A stretch of DNA of 64,000 nucleotides from Pagrus major (lineage: Eukaryota; Chordata; Actinopteri; Spariformes; Sparidae): contig NC_133232.1 in the NCBI RefSeq assembly GCF_040436345.1, forward strand, positions 33,679,315-33,743,314, read 5' to 3'. The notes below the pieces were generated by a model, which worked only from the letters and a program-made list of their open reading frames with translations, was not told the DNA's origin and made no database searches. Below are positions 34,147 through 47,091 of the stretch, one piece after another (the stretch's first letter is position 1; each line of letters opens with the position of its first letter). The translations under genes and the position numbers were made by a program.

Positions 34147-36060
34147 GCTGTCACTCAAACATAAGGTCTTCTTGTGTATTGAGGAGCTGTGTTTGGAAGT
34201 GCAGTACTAGTAAGCTAGCTGTGTTATCTTTGAAGTGCTAAAGTGTTTTTTTCTCCTCCTTAGGCGAGGTGTGAAGAGATACAAAACATACTTGGAGAAT
34301 TGCTGATCCTGCTTTCAAATTTCAACAGTCAAAATAGAAACCGCATCTTGATAAATTTTCGATTTAGAATAGAAATTGTGATTCAATGAAGGGGCTTGAC
34401 GATTGAATACAGAGAAATTGCTTTTGTGTTCCCATGTTAAGGAAAATTCAAGTAGGATAAAAACAAAGACTGAAATAACTGTTTTTGGAGCCGGGGAATA
34501 ACGACTAAGAGTTTCTGCTCAGCTTCAATCTGTAATGTTGAAAACTACAAACGGAGCCAGAAACCTCGGTGTAATTGTAACCCGCTAGGTACTACAGAGT
34601 TTTGGACTAGAGACTAGGTTCGTAGAGGAGGGTTTAAAGAGGAAGTCACAGCCACAATAAATAAATGGAGCCACGAAGTATGTTGGACGTAACTTGACTG
34701 TATTAAACTGTCTAAAAATAAAAAATAAAATAAAAAAATTCAGTGCAATGACATCTGATTGCTCAATATTTCACAGTCTTCCTTTAACATAGAACCACAT
34801 AAAAGTGTCCAAATGGAAATGTAATGTTCCTTTAATGTTCCTTTAATGTCCTTGAATGTTCTTGAATGTCAGCGCGCTTCAGTCAAATGTGTGTAAGTCA
34901 AGTCAGGGGTTCAGGAGTCAGGTGTGTGTGTGGTGGTCCTACCACAGACACACTCAGTTATGGTGAAGAAGGGGCTGGATGTCCTCTTCAGGCTCAGGTT
35001 CTGGTTCTCTACTCCTTTGGTATTCACTAGCTCGCCATCTCCATCAACCAGGAGAATCCAGATCCACAGCTAAAGGTTTCTGAAGGTTCTCAAAAAACCT
35101 AGCCTGTATAAAGACAGGGCTATCACTACACAGAATCATCAAACTTCTCTTATGGCCATATTCAATACATAAATCTCAACACACTACAGGAACACAATAG
35201 TGATTAAATGAATTATCTTTTTAACTGTACAGTTCTTTCTTTTTTCCTTTCTCAAGGTAAGTGTTTCCACACATTTTTACACATGTTTAATCAACATTAA
35301 TTATTTTAACTATCTAACCATGAATTATGATAATTTTAAGTCATTTTCCCACATGAAATATTGTTCATTTTAATCCTTTAACCATTTCACACATCAGAAT
35401 ATCAATTCAGGGCTTCAGAGTTTCTGATAAATGAACATGTTTAGCAGTATTTAACAAGACACACACCCTAAACAGTGCATCTCAGAATGAATACACACAC
35501 ACAGAGGAAAATAAATAGCACACCTCATTTGTTTTCATCGGATTATCAGAGCAAAATATGCAGCTTTAACTCTTAAAACACACAGTAAACAACAGCGGCA
35601 AGTCACGTTCATGTGTCAACAAGTTTTCCGCCCTCTCACGTGCTGAATCACGATGTGGCTACTACGGTTAGCATGCGCTAGCGCTAGTTAGCTCGAGCAA
35701 CTCACCAAGTCTCTGCCGAAAAACAATAGCTCACGGGTCCTCGACCACCTCTCTGCTTCAGGTAGGTACACTTTCCAAGGTTATTCTGTGTTGATAAGTG
35801 AGTTAACAGCCGCCGTTTTCGTGATTTCTTATTGATTTTCTCTGTGTTTCTCATCTGCTCGTACTGCTGCTCTGACTTCGCACCGCACTAACTCTCGCTC
35901 TCTCACTCCGCACTGCAACTCTCGCGAGAAGAGGGTGGGACTACTTTCTCTTACAAATCATGCATCTACTTTTTATAATGCAACAATTAAGGACTGAGTG
36001 TGTGCAAAATTAATATTATTGACAGAATAATAAAGTAAAGAGGGTTAATCAATAAAAAAT
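34147..36060. other. Intergenic stretch without recognised genes
   Basis: AT-rich. An ATGTTCCTTTA-type short tandem repeat lies at about 34822-34870. A slightly CpG-richer part (35637-35770) contains GTTAGCATGCGCTAGCGC and a splice-donor-like CAGGTAGGT, but no coding exon can be supported. Confidence 0.35.
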
Positions 36061-36069
36061 ATTTTTTTA

Positions 36070-36925
36070 AGGGAAACAACAATATTATCTGTTATCTACT
36101 CGGTTACATAATCATGGACTCAGACCTGAACTTCAGCAGCCACACTAAGACAATTACAAAGTCAGCCTACTATCACCTTAAGAATATCTACAGGATAAAA
36201 AGACTTCTGTCTCAGCAGGATTTGGAAAAACTCGTCCGTGCATTCATCTTCAGCAGACTCGACTACTGTAACAGTGTCTTTACAGGACTCTCTTAAAAAT
36301 CCATAAGATTCAGAACGCTGCTGCTCGAGTCCTAACGAGAACCAAAAAAGTAGATCACATCACTCCAGTTCTCAGATCTTTACACCGGCTCCCTGTCTGT
36401 CAAAGAATAGATTTAAAAATCCTGCTTTATAAAGCACTGAATGGTTTCGGGCCAAAATATATTTCTGATCTGCTGCCACGTTATGAACCATCCAGACCTG
36501 TGAGGTCATCAGGTTCAGGTCTGCTTTCAGTCCCTGGAGTCAAAACTAAACGTGGAGAAGCAGCGTTCAGTTATTATGGAACAAACTCCCAGAAACCTGC
36601 AGGTCTGCTCCAACTCTCACCCCTTTTGAATCAAGGCTGAAGACCTTTCTGTTTGCCACTGCTTTTCACTAAGGCAATTTTAAGGCTTTGAACTGCACTG
36701 TGACTTTTATTCTTTAGTTCTGTCTCTTTTAAACCTTCTATTTTAGCTCATTTCCCCATTTCTTAACTTGTTTTAATGTTTTGTTTCTTGATGTCTTCCT
36801 TCTTGTTTTTAATGTATTTTAAATGCAATTTTTAATTTCTTTTAATGTAATTTTTATGCCCCTGTAAAGCACTTTGAGTTGCCTTGTGTCTGAATTGTGT
36901 TATACAAATAAACTTGCCTAAGTGA
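36070..36925 (+). mobile_element. L2/CR1-like LINE, 3' fragment
   Basis: Encodes the C-terminal domain of an L2-type reverse transcriptase (SAYYHLKNIYRIKRLL, then FSRLDYCNSVFTGL from 36114), followed by a frameshifted remainder. The 3' UTR has GCACTTTGAGTTGCCTTGTG and AAATAAACTTGCC. Its 3' tail is repeated at 44098-44240 as part of the tandem duplication. The exact 5' end is uncertain. Confidence 0.75.
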
Positions 36926-37984
36926 GGTGAAGTAACGTAAGCAAGGTGAAGCCATTATCTGATGCTAAATAAAATGTTTGATGATGCGACTGAGTTATTG
37001 CTCTGAAAAGTTACACACATGTTCTGAACTTTAATTAAATGAAGTAAAGAGGCGTTTCTTTTTAGATAGTTTATGAACAAACTAAACAACAATGTACACA
37101 CATAATAAATCCATTCAGTACAATTGTTTTGCATTGATGCATACAGTAGATGAGAGTCTTAAGAGGAAGTTAACAACTTTAAAACTGCAGATGAAAGAGA
37201 CAGAAAGGCAACTCATGTCACACTTCTGCAAGATGAGTCTTCACTTATAAAATGTAGGAAAACAACAAATTACAACAGGCTATCACCAAAAAATGAACTT
37301 TAATGTGATCATTTTTGCACCATAATTGATTTTCTTGACTGAAGTTACAGGACTCAAACTATTTCAGTGTTTGCACATTGAATAATATCCAATCTATACA
37401 AAATATTTCAATATAATGCACACAATACATTTTAGTTTATCCAATTTATTACATTATTTTAATGACTTGAGGAAAAATGCAAGCGCAAATTCTAACAAGA
37501 TCTGTGGCGTGCATTGATTTTATGCTGGACCAATAACTAGAACTACATTTACACGACACAGAACCAAAGCTTGGCTGCAAGAAAGTGAAAGATATGATTT
37601 TTTGTAAAAGACAGATTCTTTGTTCTGGTAAAATGTCTTTCAATTATTAATATGATTACTCTGACCATTCAGCAACAACGATTTAAATTAAAACATGTTG
37701 GCAAGTTTCCTTACGGTCTCTTGGATGTCCAGAACAAATTTCAACCCGATCCAGTGAAAAATGAGCGATAAGTGAGGCTGAGAATACACATGCAGGTGCT
37801 CAGAGGGCCAAACTTCAAAAAGTATTTGGAGTAAAGCTATAAGATTTTGCAAGGTCCCATGAATATAATAGAAGTTTCCACAGGAATATCCTCAAGAAAA
37901 TCCATGTCAAGTACTGGGAGGCCCGAGGCGAGGTGAAATGCTTATTACCCATAAACATCAATAATCAATCCAGTGCTGAGATTG

Positions 37985-39681
37985 TTAATCTATCACAAAA
38001 GCCCTGACATCAGTGTAGATCGTCTCCTCCCCTCTTGCACTTCTTCTTCCTGATTTTCCGGGTTTCCTCCTGGTAAAAGTTGCTGTAGAATAAACCAAAG
38101 CGTCCTCATTTCTCTGAAAAAACAAAGAGCAAAATTACACATGAGAGAGCAGATTGTAACACACGGTGATCACTCGTCTTACTCGGCTTTATATTCTTTA
38201 CCTGCTGTCTTTGCTGATCACCACCGGCCGGGGCAGCGTTTGTTTGTGATGTGACAACAGCTGTATTATTAAAAAAACATAAAGAGGAGATGTTTTAAAA
38301 AAGAAGTATAATACTGTAGGTTCTAGTTATACACAGCACCGATGTGAACACTGGAAAACACAGTTTAATAGATCGATGTATGCATAACGTCTCTTACCAT
38401 TACAACAATCACAGGACTTTTTCCTGATGGCATACACAAGGAAGGCTATCACGATCAGACTTACAGCCAAAGCAGCACACAACAGCAGGACAATTATATT
38501 GTCTCTCTGTGAGTCACACGTGTCGATCACTGAAACATGAAAGTTAAGAAACAGTTATAGATCATTTACACTATCAGATAATATGATGTTGATAAAAATG
38601 ATACAGTTACCTTCAGTTTCCACTTTTGTTCCATTTCCAAATAAAATCTCTCCACATGAGGCCACAGCGCAGTAATAAGTCCCAGCATCAGAGGAGCTGA
38701 CGTTCTTAGAGAAGCTGTAGACACATTTCTGTGCAGAGTGAGCCTCAGGACTCGTCTCACATTCATCACCACTGTTTCCATGAGCATAAATGAAAGACGG
38801 ATTAGATTCATGTGATCCGGCTCTGAACCAGAACACATTGTGTCCTCCTGGACACGGTTTGTTCTCGGACTCAGAGAGGACTGAACACTGCAGAGACACT
38901 GAGTCTCCTGGACGGACTGGATCAGATAGAGAGTCTTGAGTGATGGTGGTGACATCAGGTTCTGGTCCTGGGAAATAAAAATGAATAACTAAGTAAAATA
39001 ATCTTGTGTCACTCAATTCTATGAGGATATATTATAATAACTTTTTATTATCAGATTAATTATATTATCAGAGGACTTGATGAAAAACATAAATGTAATA
39101 AAAGTCTGTAAAACTGCCGTTATAAAAGCAGTGCTGCACAAAACAGTTCTGAAAGCAAAAGAATCTCTATCTGCTGTATTTACCTTTAATTCTCAGAAAT
39201 GTTCCTTTCACAAATGCCATCTTGAAACCGTCCGCTGTTATACAGTAATAGATTGCAGTATCGCTTAACTGTGCTTCTGGAATATGCAAAACAAATTTTC
39301 CAGGCTCTTGTTTTACCGTTATGCGACGAGTCTGAACAAAATCTGTTACGTCATAAACATGTGTTCCTCCTAAAAATTCAGGGAAGGTTCCAGAAACAAG
39401 TCTGATCCAATATAAGTATGTTACATCCTGAGACTTGTTGCGGGCACATGTTAGAGTCACAGTTTGTCCAACACCAACAGTCTTTGTCTCAAAGATGGGG
39501 TCGTCTGTGCTTCCTGAAAATAAAATTAAACACAGCAGTGATGAACAACAGAGATACATGTGCCTCCTCTATATGACTGCAGGAGGATGACTTTCTATTT
39601 TAAAAACATACCTGGAGTAAATGTAACTTGACACTCACCTCCAATTTCGAGCACGAGCAACACAAGAAATATGATCAGCAT
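37985..39681 (-). CDS. nitr: NITR-6: complete novel immune-type receptor (family A)
   Basis: Exons: signal 39681-39639 (MLIIFLVLLVLEIGG), V 39513-39184, I 38967-38611, membrane 38529-38398, small tail 38260-38202 and last 38113-37985 (stop TAA), 349 residues. V has TLTC, YWIRLVSG, IYYC and FVKGTFLRI. I has six family cysteines and FGNGTKVE. The membrane exon is LLLCAALAVSLIVIAFLVYA with no charged residue, then RKKSCDCC. The tail has LVYSTA and TIYTDV; the second is ITIM-like with Thr at -2. NITR-7 is its tandem copy. V-domain differences from NITR-7 fall in the CDR-like loops. Confidence 0.92.
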
Positions 39682-39735
39682 GTTCTGTTTCACCACCGGA
39701 GACCAAAGTTAACTTGGACTGTACTGTAAGATGAG

Positions 39736-39794
39736 TCATCTTAATGTAGCCAAATTAAAATGGGAGGGGACAATTTCAGAACAATCTGATTGGC
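39736..39794 (-). promoter_or_regulatory. NITR-6 proximal promoter: CCAAT box plus family-A motif
   Basis: AGCCAATCAGA (39794-39784), CCTCCCA and GCTACATTAAGATGA (39750-39736) on the minus strand, arranged as before NITR-1. Confidence 0.5.
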
Positions 39795-42141
39795 TTCTCA
39801 TTGTGCCGATGCTTCACTGTATTACCACAGCGGAAATATATCAACCAAAACTTTCCAACTCACGCACATGAAACGACATCAGCAGTACACTTTTATCCAT
39901 CTCGCGTCTGGTTTTCACAGTGGGTTACTTACAGTGGGCTGTTTACAGTAAACACAACACATATTTTGTTTACAACATTTCTCCTGTGAAGAAATCAATT
40001 TCTCACATTCCTGCCCTACTGCAAGTTTATCTTGAAGTGGACTCTTTCCCCACTAAACTCAACATTACCGCAGTTTAAGTATGTTGTTAAATGTCAGTGG
40101 TTTAAAAAATAATGTTTTTGTACAGTATCGGTCCTTGGGAACTACATCATGGTGAAGCAGTGGTTAAAGGTACGCTATATCGACGGCACACGACTTGCAC
40201 AGAATATGTGAATAGATTTTTGCATTAAAATGTCTAAAAGTACCTACATCTTTGTTTTTTATTTTGTCGAGTTGTGTACTTACATTATCCCAAATGTTTC
40301 AAACAATATTCAAACCCAGAGAAATCCACAAGTTTACTCAAGTTAACATTAAGTTGTGTTTGATTTCCTCCCTGTAATGTTACCTTCATGAAGTAAAGTA
40401 CATTTCCCCCTCTGGCTCTAGTTGCTAGTCACTGGTACATAAACACTCCACACATGGAGGTCAACTCTGCAGATTTCTGCTGCAGTCAGCTTGATAAACA
40501 GGAGTGAAGATAAATCTACTTCCACTAAAATTAAACCTCTGAGCTCTCCTTCTGTTGGTAACCCCCAGATCAGAGCAGCATCCAGTGTGACTCCAGGTGT
40601 TTATTCCTCCCGAAGGTCTGGCTCTGCCCCGACTCTAGCAGAGCTGGCTGGGTCTGAGCAGTGCACGATTTAAATACAGTAAATAGTCGTGATTGCAATT
40701 CTGCTGTTGAAGGTTGTCATAATATTCATAAACCAAAAGTGGTATCATTGTCTCCTACTTCGCACTAAACTTACAATAGTAGATTCTCGAGAAAGATGGT
40801 TGATTGTTTAGTCTCATTTCCTGGTCCTCAACCTCTGACCTTTGTGTTGGAGGGTTGGGCCAGCCACCAGCTTTCACCAGTTTTACAGCATTTGTCAGGA
40901 CTGTAAATGACCTGCTTTCTTCACAGTACTGGCATCTATTGGTCAAAACAAGATGGCATGTAACTTAACAACACATTTCTCTCTTCTAACTAGTTCATGT
41001 CTCATATTTGTACAAGAATTTCTTATGACAGTTTAAAATCCAACAACTGTGCCGGTACCACTCGGAGTCTCAATGGATCATTTGTGTGGATGAAATAATT
41101 AGCTTGTCACGTTGAATCAAAGAGGAGCCATCTTAAATAACACAGGAGTGGACGATTTTAAACACACCCTATCATCAGTGCAGACCAGCCCACGCTACAG
41201 TCATCTGTGGGCAAACAGCAGGAAGAGTGAGGGAGGGCTGTGACACCAGGGCTGTTAACTTCAGACCTTCAGTGTCGATCACTGAGAAACCATGGTGACA
41301 GCTTTTAAAAACAAAATGAGGCTTTGAATGTGCAGCTGCTAAAAGAAAACACTTGAATGCAATCCAGTATAGCAACATCCCAAAATCCATGAAACAATCA
41401 AACACTTGCAGAGAAGTTTCCTTATGCAAAATACTAAACAATGTGCAGGATATGAACACAAGGAAAGAAGCAACTGAAAAATCTAAAAGATAAACACCGT
41501 GTGATAAATACATTTCATTTCATGTATGCTGCCCTGTGCTTTCTTGTGAATGTTTGTTCACATGCAGTTTAAGTCACCGCTGACAAACAAATGTTGGGTG
41601 GAAAGTTGAGCGTGGTTGTGGCCAGGCTGCCACAAGTAAGGTGCGATTTTAACTTCCTGTCATTGTCACCATTTTAGTTTAAAGAAGCGGGGTCTTTTTC
41701 TTTATTTTCTTTTTTTGCAAAGCAGGTGTTATATTAACAGTTTCATAACGATATGCAGGACCTGGTCAGTAATACAGTACTTCATTGTCACTGAGTTATT
41801 TCAGTGTACTTGCTGAGAGACAGAGGATGTGCAACACATTCACTGGTCACATCTCTGTGCAGGTTTTAGCATATCAATGTGTAGACCTAAACTGTGAAAC
41901 TGATCTATCTACTTCTACTAATTCTACTCTACTCCAAGTGTTGGTGGAGCTTCGGCCCTCGAAGACTTTTTCCTCTTCTTCATGCACATTGGAAGTAGGT
42001 GAAGTTGACCCAGAAACCCCCGCTCTCTGCTTTTACGCGCACGGACAAGTCTGATCCATGGAAGCCACGGAGGTCTGTGGTTTGAATGTTGTGACATTGT
42101 GCTCGGTGCACTGACAGTGAATCATGCAGTTCAAAGAACAC
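39795..42141. other. Intergenic spacer, block A
   Basis: No supported gene. Contains S2 at 41557-41685. Short reading frames at 40491-40673 and 41175-41513 recur in block B but show no domain. Confidence 0.4.
41557..41685 (+). repeat. Spacer element S2, block A copy
   Basis: Diverged match to 4901-5028, sharing TGACAAACAAATG, GGAAAGTTGAGCG and GTTGTGG. Confidence 0.45.
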
Positions 42142-42146
42142 ATGAA

Positions 42147-43990
42147 TCTGGCCTCACCGTCCACCATTAAGCCTACAAAGACCACGTGAGGTCTTATAAA
42201 GAAGCTCCCTCCAAGGCCAAAACAGACTACTACACCACCCTCATTGGAGACCAGCAAAATAACCCCAGAATGTTGTTCTCCACCATTAACCGGCTCCTTA
42301 GCCCTCTCGATGTCCCCCACCTTTCTGATGCAACTGACCTCTGCTTCAAGTTCCTGGACTTCTTCCAAGAAAAGGTGACTACCATTCAACAGCAACTCCT
42401 GGCGGCTGCCACCCCCCTACCACATGCACCTCTGACACAGATAGCTGATCCTCCCACTTTTCGCCTGCCCCAGTGCTCTCTCTGCTCCTTCTCTCCTGTG
42501 GACTCTATTTCTGTTGCTAAGTTGGTCTCCCAGGCCAAAGCCTCTACCTGCTCGCTGGACCCCATGCCAACAACTCTGGTGAAGTCTTGCCTGCTTGCCC
42601 TTTGCCCCCTCATGGTGGACAATATCAACTTGTCCCTAGAATCTGGCATGGTACCATCCGTCTTCAAAACGCCCTCATCAAGATCACCAACCACCTCCTC
42701 ATCGCTGCCGATTCTGGCCACAACAGTTTTCTGATCCTCCTGGAACTCTCTGTAGCCTTTGACACAATCTCCCACACCATCCTCCTCACCCGCCTATCTG
42801 ACTACCTTGGCCTCACCGGTACAGCACTCTCTTGGTTCCAGTTTTATCTAACGAACAGAAAACAGTTTATCACCATTGGAGACTCCAGTTCCACCCCAGC
42901 TCCAGTTGACCAAGGCGTGCCTCAAGGCTCTGTGCTTGGACCCCTCCTCTTCACCATCTACATGCTCCCCCTTGGTCAGATAATTTGCAAACACGGTCTC
43001 AATTTCCACTCCCATGCCGATGACACTCAATTATATCTCTGCACCAAACCATCCACTCAGCTACCCCCACAGTCACTTGTCAACTGCCTGCACGATATAA
43101 AACTCTGGATGACATCAAATCAACTCAGACTAAACACCAATAAAACAGAGCTCATGGTTGTGGCCTCCAAGGCGCTGCTCCTGAAGGATGGAGATCTTCT
43201 CCTAGACGTGGACGGCTGCTCTATCTCCCCATCCAAGGAAGTCCGCAACCTGGGTGTCATCCTCGATTCCATGCTATCCTTTCAAGCACACATAAAATCA
43301 GCTTTTCATCACCTTAAAAACATCTCCAGACTCTGGCCCTCCCTCTCCGAACCTGTGGCAGAGACCCTCATCCATGCCTTCATCACCTCCCGCCTGGACT
43401 ACTGTAATGGAGTCCTATCTGGGCTCCCTTCCAAAACCCTGGACAGGCTCCAGTATGTGCAGATCTCCGCTGCCAGGGTCCTCACCTGCACCAAGCCCTG
43501 GCAACACATCACCCCCACTCTCATCCGCCTTCACTGGCTCCCAGTCAAATCACGCATCACTTACAAAATTCTCCTCCTTACCTATAAATCTCTCCGTTCC
43601 CTCACCCCCCAGTACCTGTCTGACCTCTTCCACCCCTTTTCCCAGTCTCGGAAGCTGCGCTCATCAGGCACACACCAGCTCTCCATCCCTCACACCAAAC
43701 TGCAAACCCTCGGCGACAGAGCCTTCTGGTTGACAGCCCCCACCATCTGGAACACTCTCCCAGCTGAAATCCGCAAACAGACTTCTCTGGAGAATTTCAA
43801 AAAAGACTTAAAAACCTATCTCTTTAATAAGGCCTATCAGCTCTAGGTCCAGCCCCAACAATCAACTTTTCTAGTTCTTTATCTCATATGTATTTTTGTT
43901 TATCCATCTATTCTTTGTTTTGTATGTTCCACTTGGTCCTTGGGTACCCTGAAAGGCTCTATATAAATTGAATTCATTATTATTATTATT
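42147..43990 (+). mobile_element. L2-like LINE inserted only in block A
   Basis: 5'-truncated. Frames 42186-42734 and 42587-43846 encode a linker (SKASTCSLDPMPTTLVK), then reverse transcriptase parts LLELSVAFDTISH, GVPQGSVLGPLLFTIY and SHADDTQLY, and the C-terminal region ending FKKDLKTYLFNKAYQL. An internal deletion joins SVFKTALIK (about 42655-42680) to ITNHLLIAADSG, removing the RT finger motifs. The 3' end is an (ATT)n tail. ATGAA flanks it at 42142-42146 and 43991-43995. Block B has the empty site (about 49417-49425). Confidence 0.9.
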
Positions 43991-43995
43991 ATGAA

Positions 43996-45277
43996 GACGC
44001 GACTGATCTTTGGTAAGTATGTTCTCAGAGGCACAATGTGCCTGCAGGGTGGATGGAAACAGTCAACACACACTATCAGCGTGTGGTTAACTTGGTTTAA
44101 TGTTTTGTTTCTTGATGACGTTTTAATGTCTTTTAATGTAATTTTTATGCCCCTGTAAAGCACTTTTTGTTGCCTTGTGTCTGAATTGTGCTATACAGTT
44201 AAACTTGCCTTGCCTAAGTAAGGTAAAGTAAAGTAAGCAAGGTGAAGCCATTATTTGCTGCCTAAAATCTGTTTGTTGATGCGACTGAGTTATTGCTCTG
44301 AAAAGTTACACACATGTTCTGAACTTGAATTAAATGAAGTAAAGAGGCGTTTCTTTATAGATGGTTTATGAACAAACTAAACAACAATGTACACACATAA
44401 TGAATCTATTCAGTACAATTGTTTTGCATTGATGCATACAATAGATGAGAGTCTTGAGAGGAAGTTAACAGCTTTAAAACTGCAGATGAAAGAGACAGAA
44501 AGGCAACTCATGTCACACTTCTGCAAGATGAGTCTTCACTTATAAAATGTAGGAAAACAACAAATTACAACAGGCTATCACCAAAAAATGAACTTTAATG
44601 TGGTAATTTTTGCACCATAATTGATTTTCTTTACTGAAGTTACAGCACTCAAACCATTTCAGTGTTTGCACATTGAATAATATTCAATCAATACAAAATA
44701 TTTGAATAAAATGCACACAATACATTTTAGTTTATCCATTATTTTAATGACTTGAGGAAAAATGCAAGCGCAAATTCCAACAAGATCTGTGGCACTCATT
44801 GTTTTTATGCTGGACCAATAACTAGAACTACATTTACACAACACAGAACCAAAGCTTGGCTGCAACAAAGTGAAAGATATGATTTTTTGTAAAAGACAGA
44901 TTCTTTGTTCTGGTAAAAAAAAACAAAAAAGTCTTTCAATTATTAATATGATTACTGTAACCATTCAGCAACAATTTAAATTAAAACATGTTGGCAAGTT
45001 TCCTTACGGTCTCTTGGATGTCCAGAACAAATTTCAACCCGATCCTGTGAAAAATGAGCGATAAATGAGGCTGAGAATACACATGCAGGTGCTCAGAGGG
45101 CCAAACTTCAAAAAGTATTTGGAGTAAAGCTATAAGATTTTGCAAGGTCCCATGAATATAATAGAAGTTTCCACAGGAATATCCTCAAGAAAATCCATGT
45201 CAAGTACTGGGAGGCCCGAGGCGAGGTGAAATGCTTATTACCCATAAACATCAATAATCAATCCAGTGCTGAGATTG
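43996..45277. other. End of block A, junction and 3' flank of NITR-7
   Basis: 43996-44098 is the end of block A, joined at about 44096 to the L2 3' tail that begins block B. The rest is the NITR-7 3' flank and matches 36960-37984. No gene seen. Confidence 0.6.
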
Positions 45278-46977
45278 TTAATCTATCACAAAAGCCCTGA
45301 CATCAGTGTAGATCGTCTCCTCCCCTCTTGCACTTCTTCTTCCTGATTTTCCGGGTTTCCTCCTGGTAAAAGTTGGTGTAGAATAAACCAAAGCGTCCTC
45401 ATTTCTCTGAAAAAACAAAGAGCAAAATTACACATGAGAGAGCAGATTGTAACACACGGTGATCACTCGTCTTACTCGGCTTTATATTCTTTACCTGCTG
45501 TCTTTGCTGATCACCACCGGCCGGGGCAGCGTTTGTTTGTGATGTGACAACAGCTGTATTATTAAAAAAACATAAAGAGCAGATGTTTTAAAAAAGAAGT
45601 ATAATACTGTAGGTTCTAGTTATACACAGCAGGAATGTGAACACTGGAAAACACAGTTTAATAGATCGATGTATGCATAACGTCTCTTACCATTACAACA
45701 ATCACAGGACTTTTTCCTGATGGCATACACAAGGAAGGCTATCACGATCAGACTTACAGCCAAAGCAGCACACAACAGCAGGACAATTATATTGTCTCTC
45801 TGTGAGTCACAGGTGTCGATCACTGAAATATGAAAGTTAAGAAACAGTTATGGATAATTTACACTATCAGATAATATGATGTTGATAAAAATGATACAGA
45901 TACCTTCAGTGTCCACTTTTGTTCCATTTCCAAATAAAATCTCTCCACATGAGGCCACAGCGCAGTAATAAGTCCCAGCATCAGAGGAGCTGACGTTCTT
46001 AGAGAAGCTGTAGACACATTTCTGTGCAGAGTGAGCCTCAGGACTCGTCTCACATTCATCATCACTGTTTCCATGAGCATAAATGAAAGAGGGATTAGAT
46101 TCATGTGATCCGGCTCTGAACCAGAACACACTATGTCCTCCTGGACACAGTTTGTTCTCGGAGTCAGAGACGACTGAACACTGCAGAGACACTGAGTCTC
46201 CTGGACGGACTGGATCAGATAGAGAGTCTTGAGTGATGATGGTGACATTAGGTTCTGGTCCTGGGAAATAAAAATGAATAACTAAGTAAAATAATCTCGT
46301 TTCACTCAATTCTATGAGGATATATTATAATAACTTTTTATTATCAGATTAATTATATTATCAGAGGACTGTTGATGAAAAACATAAATGTAATAAAAGT
46401 CTGTCAAACTGCCGTTATAAAAGCAGTGCTGCACAAAACAGTTCTGAAAGCAAAGGAATCTCTATGTTGCTTTATTTACCTTTAATTCTCAGAAATGTTC
46501 CTTTCACAAATGCCATCTTGAATTTGTTCGCTTTCATACAGTAATAGATTGCAGTATCGCTCAACTGTGCTTCTGGAATATGCAAAACAAATTTTCCAGG
46601 CTCTTGTTTTACCGTTATGCGACGAGTCTCAACAAAATTAGTTATGTCGTAATTATATGTTCCTCCTAAAAATTCAGGGAAGGTTCCAGAAACAAGTCTG
46701 ATCCAATATAAGTATGTTACATCCTGAAACTTGTTGCGGGCACATGTTAGAGTCACAGTTTGTCCAACACCAACAGTCTTTGTCTCAAAGATGGGGTCGT
46801 CTGTGCTTCCTGAAAATAAAATTAAACACAGCAGTGATGAACAACAGAGATACATGTGCCTCCTCTATATGACTGCAGGAGGATGACTTTCTATTTTAAA
46901 AACATACCTGGAGTAAATGTAACTTGACACTTACCTCCAATTTCGAGCACGAGCAACACAAGAAATATGATCAGCAT
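45278..46977 (-). CDS. nitr: NITR-7: complete novel immune-type receptor (family A), tandem copy of NITR-6
   Basis: Exons: signal 46977-46935, V 46809-46480, I 46260-45904, membrane 45822-45691, small tail 45553-45495 and last 45406-45278 (stop TAA), 349 residues, every exon the same length as in NITR-6. V framework is identical to NITR-6. The changes are at one CDR1 residue, in the CDR2 region (YNYDITNFVE against HVYDVTDFVQ) and in the CDR3 region (MKANKF against ITADGF). The I domain differs at about eight scattered positions. The signal-exon donor is GTAAGT rather than GTGAGT. The tail has LVYSTP and TIYTDV. Complete and probably functional. Confidence 0.92.
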
Positions 46978-47031
46978 GTTCTGTTTCACCACCGGAGACC
47001 AAAGTTAACTTGGACTGTACTGTAAGATGAG

Positions 47032-47091
47032 TCACCTTAATGTAGCCAAATTAAAATGGGAGGGGACAATTTCAGAACAGTCTGATTGGCT
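47032..47091 (-). promoter_or_regulatory. NITR-7 proximal promoter: CCAAT box plus family-A motif
   Basis: AGCCAATCAGA (47091-47081) and GCTACATTAAGGTGA (47046-47032) on the minus strand; one base differs from NITR-6. Confidence 0.5.

Larger units (their letters stand above)
36771..44098. repeat. Tandem duplication, block A (holds NITR-6)
   Basis: Near-identical to block B (44099-49527) once the L2 LINE at 42147-43990 is removed. Block A begins in the 3' tail of the L2 fragment (AATGTTTTGTTTCTTGATG). Its end joins the same tail again, after GTGTGGTTAACTTGGTTT. Confidence 0.85.

Noticed and set aside
35637-35780. CpG-richer patch ending in a donor-like CAGGTAGGT, possible first exon of another gene
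   Set aside because: No start codon with a coding continuation or downstream exon could be supported.
40491-40673. Plus-strand 60-codon frame, also at 47788-47970
   Set aside because: Same argument: it is kept only because the blocks are recent copies; no domain.
41175-41513. Minus-strand frame of 112 codons, repeated as 113 codons at 48447-48788, with a hydrophobic start
   Set aside because: Its persistence is explained by the recent block A/B duplication. It has no splice context, no recognisable domain and no independent conservation.
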